DNA from: Leguminivora glycinivorella
Taxonomy: Eukaryota > Arthropoda > Insecta > Lepidoptera > Tortricidae
Assembly: GCF_023078275.1 (NCBI RefSeq)
Contig: NC_062978.1
Location: 5,284,585 to 5,348,584 of the forward strand
Direction of reading: 5' to 3'
DNA: 64,000 nucleotides
Position numbers and translations under genes: made by a program. Positions 44,601 through 55,380 of this stretch are shown here, in pieces. A model generated the notes under the pieces. It saw nothing but the letters and a program-made list of their open reading frames with translations. It had not been told where the DNA came from and did no database searches. Each line of letters begins with the position of its first letter. Position 1 is the first letter of the stretch.

Positions 44601-44760
44601 ACGGGTGCCATGCTTAGCAGCAGTATGTATCGCGAGCCCCCGCCGACCTTTGTATTGTTTATTATCGTTGCAAACGGGGCAACACAGTAACTCCGGGCGG
44701 TTAGGGCAGGGTTGAGAGGACATAACATTACTTCTTAAAGGTCTACCTATCTAAGAAAAA
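41640..44760 (-). mobile_element. Non-LTR retroelement with intact single ORF
   Basis: The span is the 971-aa ORF plus a likely 3' region (to about 41640, with AATAAA-type signal in TTTAATAAATATAG on the minus strand) and a short leader. The true 5' end is not visible. No LTRs were found. Two other remnants of the family lie in this window (5677-6146, and 56370-56760 with its own A-rich 3' end). Confidence 0.7.
41808..44723 (-). CDS. Retroelement protein: zinc finger, reverse transcriptase, restriction-like endonuclease
   Basis: The 971-residue ORF is uninterrupted. Residues 15-38 form a C2H2-type finger (C15, C18, H33, H38), usual at the N-terminus of R2-type proteins. Reverse transcriptase motifs follow: RPIAVGCTIRRLASKL (323-338), KLDVKNAFNSVDR (385-397, catalytic D387), QQGDPLGPAIFSL (439-451) and WYLDDGSLGG (467-476, catalytic D470/D471). 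Note YLDD in place of the common YADD. Near the C-terminus a CCHC knuckle (C781, C783, H793, C797) precedes RHGTIN (806-811) and the PD-(D/E)xK-like endonuclease core KRPDG (838-842) with WDAT (856-859). This layout is that of non-LTR elements using a restriction-like endonuclease for target-primed reverse transcription. The exact clade is not assigned. The intact frame suggests recent activity. Confidence 0.85.
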   Translation of the reverse strand: MSSQPCPNRPELLCCPVCNDNKQYKGRRGLAIHTAAKHGTRMAVDPPLPSASQPAPSSPARGNTASSTPLRAEIPLADRLGLLKSKSPVIKRIPRGARFCVARCLAECVAKVVTENSTQAWERFLTLPYIALHADKSNKASLTSQIKNNVSFISDSTASFPTHRNCTQMPHNSPSNRITLIENKFSEGDISGAARLLFSHDDLATHSPDTYAALMEKHPAPAASSTLPVPPGSDNSTIHVCEDAVMQAISSFPNGSAGGIDGLSPQHLKDLTTKSLGEARSDLLKQLTGLINLMLSGRVHPEIVPLLYGANLVALAKKDGGIRPIAVGCTIRRLASKLCCRRIKKQLTTAFKPQQLGFGIKGGCEAAVHAARTFLDRSDFEVFVKLDVKNAFNSVDRGALLTEVKKELPALFNYLWQCYGAPSKLFFGEKTISSSMGCQQGDPLGPAIFSLVIHPIITKLNSKFNLWYLDDGSLGGDAITVLQDIQYIINHFSKIGLSLNFTKCEIFIPDHLPHEKKIDILTKFNAVLPNISVHSKSSLTLLGSPIFDESITPVVNCKLNLFDCTSDLLFKINPHIALFIIRFCLFTPKFMYLLRSCQMWKFPSILSSIDSSLQVTLSKILNIHFENRSWAQAVLPIRFGGLGVRTSTSVALPAFLSSAYGSLSLVGIILNRSTMLDDKIANLREAREAWRESCPSADIPVARHCQRDWDSPRLKIAHASIIEQSPNDYERARILAVSAPESGHWLQALPSRAIGTILDPSTLRIAICLRLGSRICAPHTCICGKDVDQLGRHGLSCSRSAGRMFRHGTINDLVRRALVTVSVPAVLEPVGMTRDDGKRPDGATLVPWKLGRTLVWDATCVDTFAQSHIQGTRIQAGAAADQAQILKRRKYSSLLKDYEFAALAVETLGPWSADMKSFMGALSARLVDTTGDPRAGAYLCQRISLAIQRGNAASVMGSMPQADLLEGVFSL

Positions 44761-46083
44761 CAACAAATTATTTCAAACGTAAGGTTACAAAATAATAATA
44801 AAAAATAAGCTAAATTAACTAAAATTATGTATAAAACAAGGTAATACTAGAAAGGTAGGTATTAGGTATAAAACAATAGGGAATAGTCACGACTTGAAGC
44901 ACGATTTCAGAGTTTCAGACATACACTTTTACTGATGGCACTATTTTATGGGTTGCATTGTTATTTAACATACGCTGGAGAAGACAGGAGAGCCACTTAG
45001 CTAAGAAATGTTTGATGAAAATCGGTATTTTGTACAGTATTTGCAATTTTTCACAAAATATAAATAAACATTTTCACGATTTGACAGACGTCATCGTGGC
45101 TCGGCTATGCAGCGCCGCACCAAATTGGCCCGGGCTGCGGTCTCCGTGAAGTAATACTCGGTTCACATATTGTCTATAAGTAATTTAGTAGCAATTAAGC
45201 TCAAGATATATTATAAGTAATATTCTCCACTTATAATTTATTTTCAATTTTATATGCGAGAAATCATTTTCAGTTACTGTTTGCGTTGCTAGGAGATAGA
45301 ATAAATAATATAATAAAATTATGTATAAAAGTCTTCACAAACTTTTGCTACATATAGGAAAGTAAAGAAAATTCAATACGATCACGACACTACGAAAGTT
45401 ATTTAACAGTGAATTAATTAGTTAAGTAACTAACATTTAGGTATGTAAATTTTCTGCTCGTAATCTCTCATCTCAACGTTTCTTCTAAGCTTTCATGTTA
45501 TTAAACAATAATCGTTTACAATGGCGTTTCATTATAGAAGGTATAGTATACTGTGTACTTTTTAGGTAGGTATTAAAAAAAAACCGAAACAAGTAATTTG
45601 TACATTTTCGGGTAGTTACAAAATTTGTCGGTTAACCAACCGCATACCAAACCAATAGGATTTGTCTCTGAGCTCTGTAACCTTCTTATTTGGTCGTGTA
45701 ATCTTTCATTTACTCTCAACTGGTTTAATGAGCCTTTTGAGGGTAGATATTGTTTACATTTATTTTAATATCTAAAGTAAGGACGATATAATACGGGACA
45801 GACAAGCCCATACAAAAAAGTGTACCCCGTAAGCGCGGCGATGTTTCGTAGCCTGGAAGTGGCCAAAATCATATTTTCCCCAAATTTATGCGTGTTTTTA
45901 TTTTTTATAAGAACAAATGACATTCTTCTTTATTTTCATATCGTGATAAATTATCACGTCAATACACATCTTGAAAATAATAAATTTGTAGGAATCATCA
46001 GTGTAGTTATGATAGTATTTAATAGGTGGCGCTAAAAAATCGAGGTGCGATTCTTAGTATGAAAATTGCAAATACATACAATA
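44761..46083. other. Gene-free stretch
   Basis: AT-rich. A GC-richer spot lies at 45085-45145 (CGTGGCTCGGCTATGCAGCG). No element boundary or exon could be supported. Confidence 0.4.
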
Positions 46084-46248
46084 TTATAAATCGGAAAGTG
46101 TGTGTGTGTTTATTTGTCCGTCTTTCACGGCAAAACGGGGCGACGAATTGTCGTGGTTTTTAACTTGGAGATAGTTGAAGGGATGGAGAGTGACATAGGT
46201 TACCTTTTGTCTCTTTCTAACACGAGCGAAGCAGCGGGCAAAAGCTAG
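46084..46248 (-). repeat. Dispersed repeat family A
   Basis: Inverse orientation: ATTATAAATCGGAAAGTGTG, then GTCCGTCTTTCACGGCAAAA, then GCGGGCAAAAGCTAGT. Confidence 0.8.
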
Positions 46249-46259
46249 TCCTATATAAA

Positions 46260-46450
46260 TGATCCTTGTGTAAAGATACAGACTATAGGCAAGCTGCGGT
46301 CACCGACAGCTGACAGCGGGCAGCATGCAATAAAGATTGACGCAGCGGCGTCAGGGGCCGCAAAATGTCAATCCGCCGGTCTCGATCTTAGCTCCGCCGC
46401 TGGGAATACCCCGTCTGGCCCGAGCCGGGACGTAACCTGAATCTTACAGC
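46260..46450. promoter_or_regulatory. GC-rich single-copy block
   Basis: CTGCGGTCACCGACAGCTGA (E-box CAGCTG), TTGACGCAGCGGCGTCAGGG and CCGTCTGGCCCGAGCCGGGA. It does not match the repeats listed. A possible conserved regulatory block, from composition only. Confidence 0.25.
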
Positions 46451-46638
46451 ACGTGTTATGATCGTTGGTAATTCATGAGGCTTGCGGACTTGCTACTCAG
46501 ACTTACAGACACATAGCTACAGTGACTATACAGAAGATTTTATTATAGTGAAAACATCGAATTTACGTTCGACTAACTTGAGCAACACGGTTTAAGTATC
46601 ACAAGTAATTTAACTGTGTCACGTGCGGCTATACATAC

Positions 46639-46770
46639 CAGTGGCGGCTGGTGAAAATTTCTGCTAGGCAACACAGCAAAAAGAAACCTGACCTTAACAG
46701 TAGGTACTTCACTAGTAATCAATTTTAGGCAAGCCGGTGGGAATCGGCTTGTATGGACCAGCCGCTGCTG
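46639..46770. mobile_element. hAT-like MITE with 8-bp target duplication
   Basis: 132 bp with inverted ends CAGTGGCGGCTGG and CCAGCCGCTGCTG. It is flanked on both sides by ATACATAC (46631-46638, 46771-46778). An 8-bp duplication with CAG-starting ends is typical of the hAT superfamily. Confidence 0.8.
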
Positions 46771-46778
46771 ATACATAC

Positions 46779-47516
46779 CTACATAATTATGTATTCGGAT
46801 TTTTCGGAGATTCTAAGGTAGTTTTTCTTGTTTAAGGTACCTTCGGTAAGCTTGAAAATAGAGTCCTAAGCGACCCCGCGACTTGTATTAATAATATCTA
46901 CCTAAATTACTTAGCCTTCAAAGATTTAAAACCTCGTTTTCAGGAGAGGTCGTCAATACCATTAGATAGGTACCAAATGTCTAGCCCTCGTCTATAAATA
47001 TCAGCTTTCCACCGTTTCCCATATTTTAGAATAGCGAAAATGTGCGTTCGAAATTAAAAAAATTGGAACCATAACGGCCTGGCCAAATGGCCACAAAATA
47101 CATGTCTTACAAAAATAATGTAAATTGTATTTTTTTCCTTAAAGTAGAAGTACGAGTATAATCAATATTTGATCTCTGGGCTGCGGCCGTCACTATAGCC
47201 CCGCTAAGTGATTACCTAATCCACTCTCGGTTAAACGGCAATCAGCGCGATTAACTAAGGGTTAACTAATCCTTTCTATTACCACCCCTGTATAGTTTTG
47301 TTTCGGCATTGTTTAGGTTAGGACGAGATAATGGGGCACGACCGCAAGTAGATAATGACATTTAATGTGAGCGACAAGGAATACCGTGTGTAAGCTTTAT
47401 ACTGGCAATAAATCAAACCAGAATTCATTTAGTGTTATCAATAAAGAGGTGTTTTTAAGTTGCTACAAAAAGGTCCTTAAAAAATACCGTGCCTCCATTA
47501 AAAGGTTACGTTAAGT
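46779..47516. other. Gene-free stretch
   Basis: AT-rich with a moderate GC patch at 47175-47250 (GGCTGCGGCCGTCACTATAG, then GGTTAAACGGCAATCAGCGC). Nothing recognisable. Confidence 0.35.
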
Positions 47517-47693
47517 ACTAGCGTTTGTCCGCGGCTTTGCTTGCGTTAGAAGGAGACAAGACAAAAAGTACCCTATGTCACTTTCCATTCCTTCAACCTA
47601 AAAAATCACGTCAATTCGTCGCTCCGTTTTGCCGTGAAAGACCGACAAACAAACAGACACACACACTTTCCCATTTATAATATTAGTATGGAC
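47517..47693 (+). repeat. Dispersed repeat family A
   Basis: ACTAGCGTTTGTCCGCGGCT start and TAATATTAGTATGGA end. Confidence 0.8.
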
Positions 47694-49354
47694 GGAAGTA
47701 TGGATTATTCTATGTTGACATGTAAAAAAGCGACATCCACTTATTCGATTACCGGCCGACATTGAAGCTATCTTTCCCTTTCAAATTAAGCAATAACAAT
47801 ATTACCGATGCTCCATATAGCACTGCTATTCAAACACCACAATAGGCCTTTTATAAGAACAAACATTTGTCGAGAAAAGTCGTAAAATGTATGGAGTTGT
47901 ATACAATTTGATACTTTTCTCCGCCGCATAGAGTATAGGAACAAACATTTGTGGCAAGTGTCTAATCAGACGAGCGTTGCCGCGTGCGAGGCGCGTGCAG
48001 AGCGCGTGTCGCCTCGTGGCGGGCACCTGCTGCGCGCGAGTGGGGGTCACAACCGTGCTCGCATTTTCAACCCTAGTTTGTTACCCTTATGGAGCATATA
48101 TAGATAACAACTGCGCTCGAGGAGGAATTCCTCCCCTACCCGCATTTTGAACTGTAATCTCCTACAAGTATGGTACAAAAAGTAATGTAGGGAAATGAGA
48201 AGTGAACACTCATAATTATACGCTATCACGCTCCTGCGAGTAGATGAATCGGATATTTTAGCAATTTGTGCACTTCGGAATATGACTGCTCTCTTTAGTG
48301 GATTGTGAATTGTTGCCCACATATCAAATGCACCGTGATTAATAAGATTTAGTTACAAAAAATATTTGACATTTCTATCGGATAACTATTAACATAGATT
48401 AAAATATAAGATCATACCATCCCATACATTAAAATGCGACCGCCTAAGAACGCTCATACACTACACCACACATAGATGGCGCCACAAAAATGTCTTGTAG
48501 CTTTCGATTATACTTGTAGATGGCGTTAAGTGTCACTTTTGACATAGATTTATGGCTCGAATCGCTCGATCCAATGTTTTTGTTGGTATGGTTTTTGGGT
48601 TTCGTTATGACTTTGATTTTTATTTTATTGTATTTTTTTAACCCTGAATAAAAAATATTAAAATTAAAAAAAGGGGATCAAAATTATAGTACACTGTATT
48701 TAGTTCAATTAGATCGCTTAAAATCGCGAAAAATCAATTTCACCACGTCACACCAACACAAAGGAACTTTAAAAAATATCAACCATATCAAATTCATCGA
48801 CATTTAAGATTTAATATCATCACCAATAAGGGCATTTAGTGAAAATTTTTATGAATTTACTTTGCACTCTTGTGGATAAAATTCACTTTTGCTATCCGTT
48901 TTCGAATAGCAAAGAGAGCCTTTACAAGTTAGTGTGGTGAAAAATCAATTATCCACGAATGGTGACAACCATTTTCCTCAACTGTCGACATGGCGACTCC
49001 TGACACCGTGGGAGCGCACGGGCCGCTGCGCCGGCGCACCGTGTCGTCCCACGGGGCGCTGTCACACTGTCACAGATCCGCGATAATTTGGCGCGAATCG
49101 ATTCGCACGAGAGATGTTCTCACGTTGATATTAGGCTAGTAATCTGTGATGTACAAATTAATATTACAATACGAGTATTTGTTTTCCTAATAAATAGGGC
49201 AGAAAATTTGTCAAACATTTTTTCCCACTTTTTTTAGATTGGAAATTTATGAATTTGTCCTTACCCTTGGTCGACGAGACAGATCCAACTTCTTGAAAAT
49301 TTATTCCCCAGACTAGATGCATTTTTGCACCATACAAATGCGAACTGAACCATT
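47694..49354. other. Stretch with GC-rich patches and no supported gene
   Basis: GC-rich patches lie at 47965-48055 and 48985-49110. In the second, an ATG-started 48-codon frame (48989-49135) reads MATPDTVGAHGPLRRRTVSS and ends at TAG. It has no recognised domain. AGATGGCG motifs at 48474 and 48517 belong to a dispersed repeat. Confidence 0.35.
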
Positions 49355-49676
49355 TATGAGCATTTCTTTTTTTTTGGCATTTTTTTTATTTTGATTTTTT
49401 TAGGGAATTTTAGGTCAATTGTGCTCAGAATCACGAGTACTTTCAATCTCACAGGGAGACAAAAAGTGTCCCATAATTTCCATACATTTTTGTTACTTTC
49501 CTCTTTTGTTACCCCACACAACCTGTACGGAAAATGGTAACAAAATAAGAAAAAATGGTATGGGACAATTTTTTTAACTACTAGGATTGAAAAAGCTAGT
49601 GATTCTGAGTATAAATAGCACAATTTTTTTCAAAAATATCACATTTCATAAAAGTGGCAAAAAAAAGAAATGCTCA
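49355..49676. mobile_element. Palindromic element with TGAGCATTTCTTTTTTTTT ends
   Basis: Left ATGAGCATTTCTTTTTTTTT pairs with right AAAAAAAAGAAATGCTCA. The inner CTCAGAATCACGAGTACTTT pairs with CTAGTGATTCTGAG. It is a relative of 31667-31968. Confidence 0.65.
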
Positions 49677-49790
49677 CTTATCTTTTCGAAATACTAAACT
49701 AATCGTTGATCTGATTATAATATAAATGATGTTAAGTAGGTACACGTACTTTTTGTCCTTACAAGAAAAACGTTTGCTTAATAACCTAAC

Positions 49791-50053
49791 CACAAAATTA
49801 AAATTTTGAAAAAACCACCGACCGCGACATAGTGGACCGATTTTCATGAAGCATGGCTAAGAACACTCCCAACTAACTCAGCTTTCAAACAAAAACAAAC
49901 TACCTCAAAATCTAAATCGGTTCATCCGTTCGGGAGCTGCGATGCCGCAGACAGACACACACACATACAGACAGACAGACAGACAGACAACAAATATACA
50001 GACACGTCAAACGTATAGCACCCCGTCGTTCTTGCGTCGGGGGTCGTTAAAAA
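49791..50053 (+). repeat. Dispersed repeat family C, longest copy
   Basis: ACCGCGACATAGTGGACCGA, TCATGAAGCATGGCTAAGAA and CGTCGTTCTTGCGTCGGGGG. It holds a (CAGA)n microsatellite at about 49950-49990. Confidence 0.7.
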
Positions 50054-50738
50054 TCAAGGTGTATTATGCCTACCTATTGTATACCATACAGCCAAAAGTT
50101 ATCTTCAAATTCTAATCCATTATAAAAATCACAATTCGCCTGATAGTTGCAATATATTTACCTATTCCACATTATTTATCGTAATAACCAATTCTTCTTC
50201 TTTAGTTATTCACGATAAAGAAGTGCAAATCGTAGCACAGCACTTAAGCGATTAAAAAACGGTTCGTAGAGGGGCTACGCGTTCAGACGGCTACGAAATT
50301 TGCCGGCATTGCCGCAGCGCCTTTTGTTTTTCTATAACCTTTAACTTAATATATTTTTATCATTACATTATTAGTCTTATTTTTGGTTGGTTGGTACAGC
50401 CCTAAGCCACTCTACAACCATGTCAAAATGAGAAGCAGTAAGAGATTTCGTACAATCTGATTTATAACGGCACTATGACATAGCTCTACAGTGGCCTAGG
50501 GTTCCAATTGGTTGACTGTACAAGTGTACATGAGCAGTGGCAAATGCCGGTATAACGCAAGGAGTATGATGATAGTCCTATTTTTTGGTCACCGAACTGA
50601 TATATCTGAAATTCATTATTGTTTACGTAGCCACCTATTAAATTCCTAGGATATTTCAACCATTCAACTGCGCCACTCGCACTTTAAGATTGTGATCATC
50701 CATATCGTATCTATAGCTCAGCAGTTCTCTAAAAGTTT
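50054..50738. other. Stretch with a SINE scrap and no gene
   Basis: A 37-bp scrap of SINE family 2 (GTGGCAAATGCCGGTATAAC ... GGAGTATGATGAT) is at 50537-50573. The rest is unrecognised. Confidence 0.4.
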
Positions 50739-50877
50739 GTACAGTCAAGTGCAAAAATACGTATCGAAATAATCGTCTCATAAATATGGTACTACGCTCT
50801 TATTACACCGGACTAAGATGCTATAGGACATATTTTTGAGTAACATGTGTACACCCAATTTTTACACTTGACTGTAC
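50739..50877. mobile_element. TA-flanked MITE with TACAGTCAAGTG ends
   Basis: Left TACAGTCAAGTGCAAAAATA and right ATTTTTACACTTGACTGTA are inverted repeats including a TA on each side, as in Tc1/mariner-derived MITEs. About 139 bp. Confidence 0.75.
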
Positions 50878-51721
50878 ATACTGTACATAGCCACGTCAGC
50901 AAATTTTAATTCATCCTATTTTGTTACCAACATTTTGTAAGTAGTCTACTTTCGTAAGATATATACAGGATTATTGTTATAATTAAGAACATATATAACT
51001 TACTATATATATAAAACTTACTAAAATATCATTTCATCAACAACAAAATAGAAATAAAAAAACAAATTTAACTTTTTCCTTAATTTTTGTAGAAACTTTT
51101 TGAGAAATGCTGAGCTAATATTTGAAATACATAACTTATCGTTATCTAAAAGTTCGAATCAGGTCGAAAAATGAATGCCAGACACTTACCAGAGATTTAT
51201 TTCAAAGATATGCCCTCGTGGAAATAAGTGTAATAACACTTGCGCATCCCCTAAAACGATGCAACGTGTGAACCTGAAACTTTACCAGTTTCTCACATTA
51301 GCATTCCCAAAGGTTTGAGTGCCACTATCCATTACATCATTCCTAGAAATTGGTGTTAAATCTGTCCCTTTCACGCTAGGGTGATTTCAATATTGGCGTC
51401 TCCCTTCGCGATTATTTTTCATTTAGCCCGCGACTTGTTTGGTCCCTGGAGACGCGAGCAAGTGCCAAGGGGCTAAGTACGAGTAACTAGAGGTCATGTG
51501 AACACAGTTGATTGAAATTCACACTGTGGGTGGACTTTGTTCACACGGTCTGATTAGGCGACAAATTCACTAGGTTCACAAAGACATTTTTGAAGTGAAT
51601 AATAAGGTAGGGGGTGTGCGGGAGAATTGACCAGGTGGGAGAGTTGAACCAACAGATACGGAAAAGTGTCAAAATGAATATATGTAATTAACGGGTATGG
51701 TGATTTGGGATTTCTGATAAA
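50878..51721. other. Gene-free stretch
   Basis: AT-rich. No element, exon or RNA gene was recognised. Confidence 0.4.
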
Positions 51722-51902
51722 ATCCATACTAATATTATAAATGGGAAAGTGTGTGTGTCTGTTTGTTTGTCCGTCTTTCACGGCAAAACGGAGCGACGAA
51801 ATGACGTGATTTTTTAGGTGGAGATAGTTGAAGGGATGGAGAGTGACATAGGCTACTTTTTGTCTCTTTCTAAAGCGAGCAAAGCCGCGGGCAAGAGCTA
51901 GT
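51722..51902 (-). repeat. Dispersed repeat family A
   Basis: ATCCATACTAATATTATAAA at the left, CGCGGGCAAGAGCTAGT at the right, inverse orientation. Confidence 0.85.
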
Positions 51903-52421
51903 TTGATATAAATAAATATATTTGATTAACTTTTTTGAATTAAATGGTTCAAGTTCAAACCCTACGCCGAAATTTCCGTTACACTGCAATAACCATTACA
52001 TGTACATTTAGTTATGATAATAAGATTTAACTGGTATTTGATGAACAGGTTAAAAATAATATCGTGTTTATTGGCAATTCATTTTTAGGAAAATTTTCTA
52101 ATGCTCATATTCACAGGGCCACTTTGTAATATTTTGTATTATTTACAAATATGTAAAATATGTATCAAGAATCTATTAAATAAATGACATCTATATAAAA
52201 CAGGATAAGTAACAAGTGACACTGACTATTGTTTGATTTGTTTAGTTATTGTTACCGCAGTTCATGTTTCCCCCAATAGGGGGCAGCATAGGCGCGCTGT
52301 CGCGGGCCATGAGGCGACACATATCATACTCGGGACGTAACTGCGACAAGTCTGTATCAATTTACGGTGATTTACTGCGTTTTGCAGAATAATCTATTTA
52401 GATTTTGACGATACCTACTGT

Positions 52422-52746
52422 AAGGTATTTTTCCCCTCAGTAGCTCGGAAACACGTGTTTTGTCCTTTAATACCAGCGGGTAAAAACGCATTTTATCCAC
52501 TAGTGGGTAAAGTAATTTGACCTTGAATAAAGTCAAATTAACTGCTTTAAAATTGATAAAAGTAGGTGAATCTAGTAATAAAGATGATTTACGACCTGTG
52601 AAACTACTGGCAGCAGTGATAAACGCATTTTTTGCGTTGTAGTTTCCTCGCTATAGTGAGGGGAAAAGTTTTGTGTTACACTCGGGTGCAAATGTATTTT
52701 ACTTCTCGTGTGTTAAAAAACTCGCAAGTTCAGGATTCTATTCTCG
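52422..52746 (+). repeat. CCCCTCACTATAG-type repeat, copy 1
   Basis: CCCCTCAGTAGCTCGGAAAC, GGGTAAAGTAATTTGACCTT, CTATAGTGAGGGGAAAAGTT and ACTCGCAAGTTCAGGATTCT. It matches 57184-57510 almost base for base. The block CCCCTCAGTAGC...GCTATAGTGAGGGG pairs as weak inverted repeats. Confidence 0.75.
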
Positions 52747-53055
52747 AAATAACTATTATTGTAATAAAATATACCGTGTTTACAGAAAAATAATAATTAT
52801 TTTACTTGTTGTACCTATCTATACCTATCCATAAATAAAGAACCATTACTTTACTTCCGAAGAAAATACTGATAAATCTGTTAGATGAAGCAATTACTGT
52901 TTAAAACGGCAATTTCTAGATTGTAAGCTAAAATACATTTTTATTCGCCTTTTTAGTGGGTGCACTAAAAAGGTGAATACACTACACTTGGGTAGTGCGA
53001 TTTATCATACAATAGAACGAACGTCCCACTAAAAACCACATTATCTAAATAACCT

Positions 53056-53238
53056 AACAAAACCACAAAATTAAAATTTTGAAAAAACCCCCGACATAGT
53101 GGGCCGATTTTCATGAAACGTGGCTAAGAACACTCCCGACTAACTAAGCTTTTAGACAAAAAAAAACTAAATCTAAATCGGTTCATCCGTTCGAGAGCTT
53201 AACTTATAACACCCTGTCGTTTTTGCGTCTGTGGTTAA
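53056..53238 (+). repeat. Dispersed repeat family C
   Basis: CCCCCGACATAGTGGGCCGA through CACCCTGTCGTTTTTGCGTC. It lacks the CAGA microsatellite part. Confidence 0.7.
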
Positions 53239-53311
53239 ACAAACACTGATGAAAATTATACAATAATAGTTGGTTAGTAGAATTAACAAAACCTGGTTAA
53301 AAATAGCGCTT

Positions 53312-54095
53312 AGTTTTTAACCGCCTTCCAAATCTCAAAGGAAGGGGTTATCAAGTCGTCTGTATGTTTTTTTTTTATTTTTTTTTTTTAAATGTTTGTT
53401 CCTCGATATCTCCGTCGTTACTAGACCGATTTTGAAATTTTTTTTTTTGATTGAATGTATATGCATACAGATTGGTCCCATTCTTCTCAGAACCCAGTTC
53501 TGATGATGGGATCCTGGAGAAATCGAGGGAACTCCTCAAATCTGAAAGGCATACATATGGTGTTTTTTGTGTTTTTAAAGGAACAGCATGCATTTACGTA
53601 CGGAACAGTGACATTTGGTGCAGTGGAACTCCTGATGATGGTCAGAAGGGAACTCCTCAAATCTGAACGGCACACTTATAGTGACTTTGGTATTTTTATA
53701 AGAACAGCATGAACTTACGTCCAGAACAGTGATATTTGGTGTAGTGGAATTGCTGATGATGGTCAGAACGGAACTCCTCAAATCTGAACGGCACACTTAT
53801 AGTGACTTTGGTATTTTTATAAGAACAGCATGCACTTACGTCCAGAACAGTGACATTTGGTGCAGTGGAACTGCTGATGAAGAGTGAGCCGCCCCTGGTT
53901 AGAGTTCCGTTCTGATAATCATTCTCATCTGTAAGTACTTCAGAATCATCCAGATTTCAAAATTGGTTCAGAAATGACGGAGATATTGAATAACAAACAT
54001 TAAAAAATATACAGACGAATTGATAACATAATCCAACATTTGAAAGTATTTATCACCAGAACCCCAAAGGAAGGCGGTTTTTTTTTCTTAAAAAT
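53312..54095 (+). mobile_element. Satellite-bearing foldback element, intact copy B
   Basis: Left TTTTTAACCGCCTTCCAAAT and right GGAAGGCGGTTTTTTTTT are inverted. The subterminal CTCGATATCTCCGTCGTTAC (53402) is faced by GACGGAGATATTGA (53978). Between them lie about three tandem 120-bp units (GATGATG landmarks at 53634, 53754 and 53874). 120 is a multiple of three, so a minus-strand frame stays open across units. This is a by-product and not a gene. Confidence 0.75.
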
Positions 54096-54252
54096 TATTC
54101 AAACTTTTTTTTCTTTAACGAAAAGCGTATTGGTACTTAAATCTCTCGAGTTATGATACGCCGCCCCACATTTGGTCCACGTCGCTTACGAGCCATTTGC
54201 CATAAGCAGGAGGGACAAGTGCCATTATTGTCTGAACATTAACTGTACTTTA

Positions 54253-55380
54253 TTTTATATCATCCTCCTCGCTCGCCACATTTATCATTTGGCTACCCGT
54301 TTTATTGACTTGGACTCTAGATAATATTTTAGTAGCGTACACGAATATGTTAACCAGTTAAACATACTAGCCCCGATGCAAAAGAGTGCGTCTATAAGTA
54401 GTACAGAAATATTTTGTTTATTCTAATAACGTTTAGAAGTGTAGGTATATTACGTCACAGTAATAAGAATTTTAAAAGTACTAATTATAATGTATTTTAA
54501 TTTGTTTGCAAAATAAATTTGCATGTGACGTATATTGTAAAAAAAATTACTTAAAAAAATGTTGTCTTAATCACGTTCTCCTCTCCTAGCAGTTCTGCAT
54601 GCACAGGCTTGAATTGGGCTCCATACATCTGGCATGTATTGTAATACCCATCCATAAAAGATAAAATAAAAATCGTCATTTTTTCCTTTCAGTATCAATG
54701 ATATTTCTTGTATTTAGATTTAGTTATTGTACAAGACTGCCATAAAAAAATATACTAGATTAGTATTAGCATTAAACATTAATGGATTTTGAACTAAGAC
54801 ATTATTTTTGTAGAAATAGGAGTATCTCAAAAAAAAATTCATCGTTTTCATACATAATAAATGAATTACTTAGTGTGAGAGACCCTTAAGAATAATATTC
54901 AAGGTAGTGTCAAGTGATTGACGGCACATGTCAGAACAAATAGCACTCGGAAGTTGTAAAGGCTATCACACACTCTTTTAATAACTCGATAACCGTCAGA
55001 GTTAAGACGCTAGTTTCTTAGAGAAATTAATTGTATTTCGTCACTACTTTTAAAAAACCTTGTATCTTCGTCTGTCAATGAAAAGAAAATTGTAGTAAGT
55101 ATGTATGGAATGCATATAGACTTACTGCGTTTTAACTTTGAGGAGCAGCGTGAGATACGAGATTTTTAAAAGTAGTGACGATTTGTCTAAAGAACCATCC
55201 CTTAAAGTTAACGGAATTCAATAAGAACAGGGTGTATATCATCCTCCTGCTAGCCACGTCATTTATCATGAGACGGATGGTCTCGTTTCGAACCTATTTT
55301 ATTGACTCGGACTCTGGATAGCTAATCTTTTTCATAGCGAGTAATGTACATATATTAACTCAGTTATAAAAACATAACAT
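54253..55380 (+). repeat. Two diverged direct copies of a 130-bp repeat around a palindrome
   Basis: 54253-54370 and 55229-55380 share TATATCATCCTCCT, CCACGTCATTTATCAT, TATTTTATTGACT and CGGACTCT. Between them, 55015-55195 is an inverted-repeat element (TTCGTCACTACTTTTAAAAA facing TTTTTAAAAGTAGTGACGAT). The remainder is AT-rich. Confidence 0.55.
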
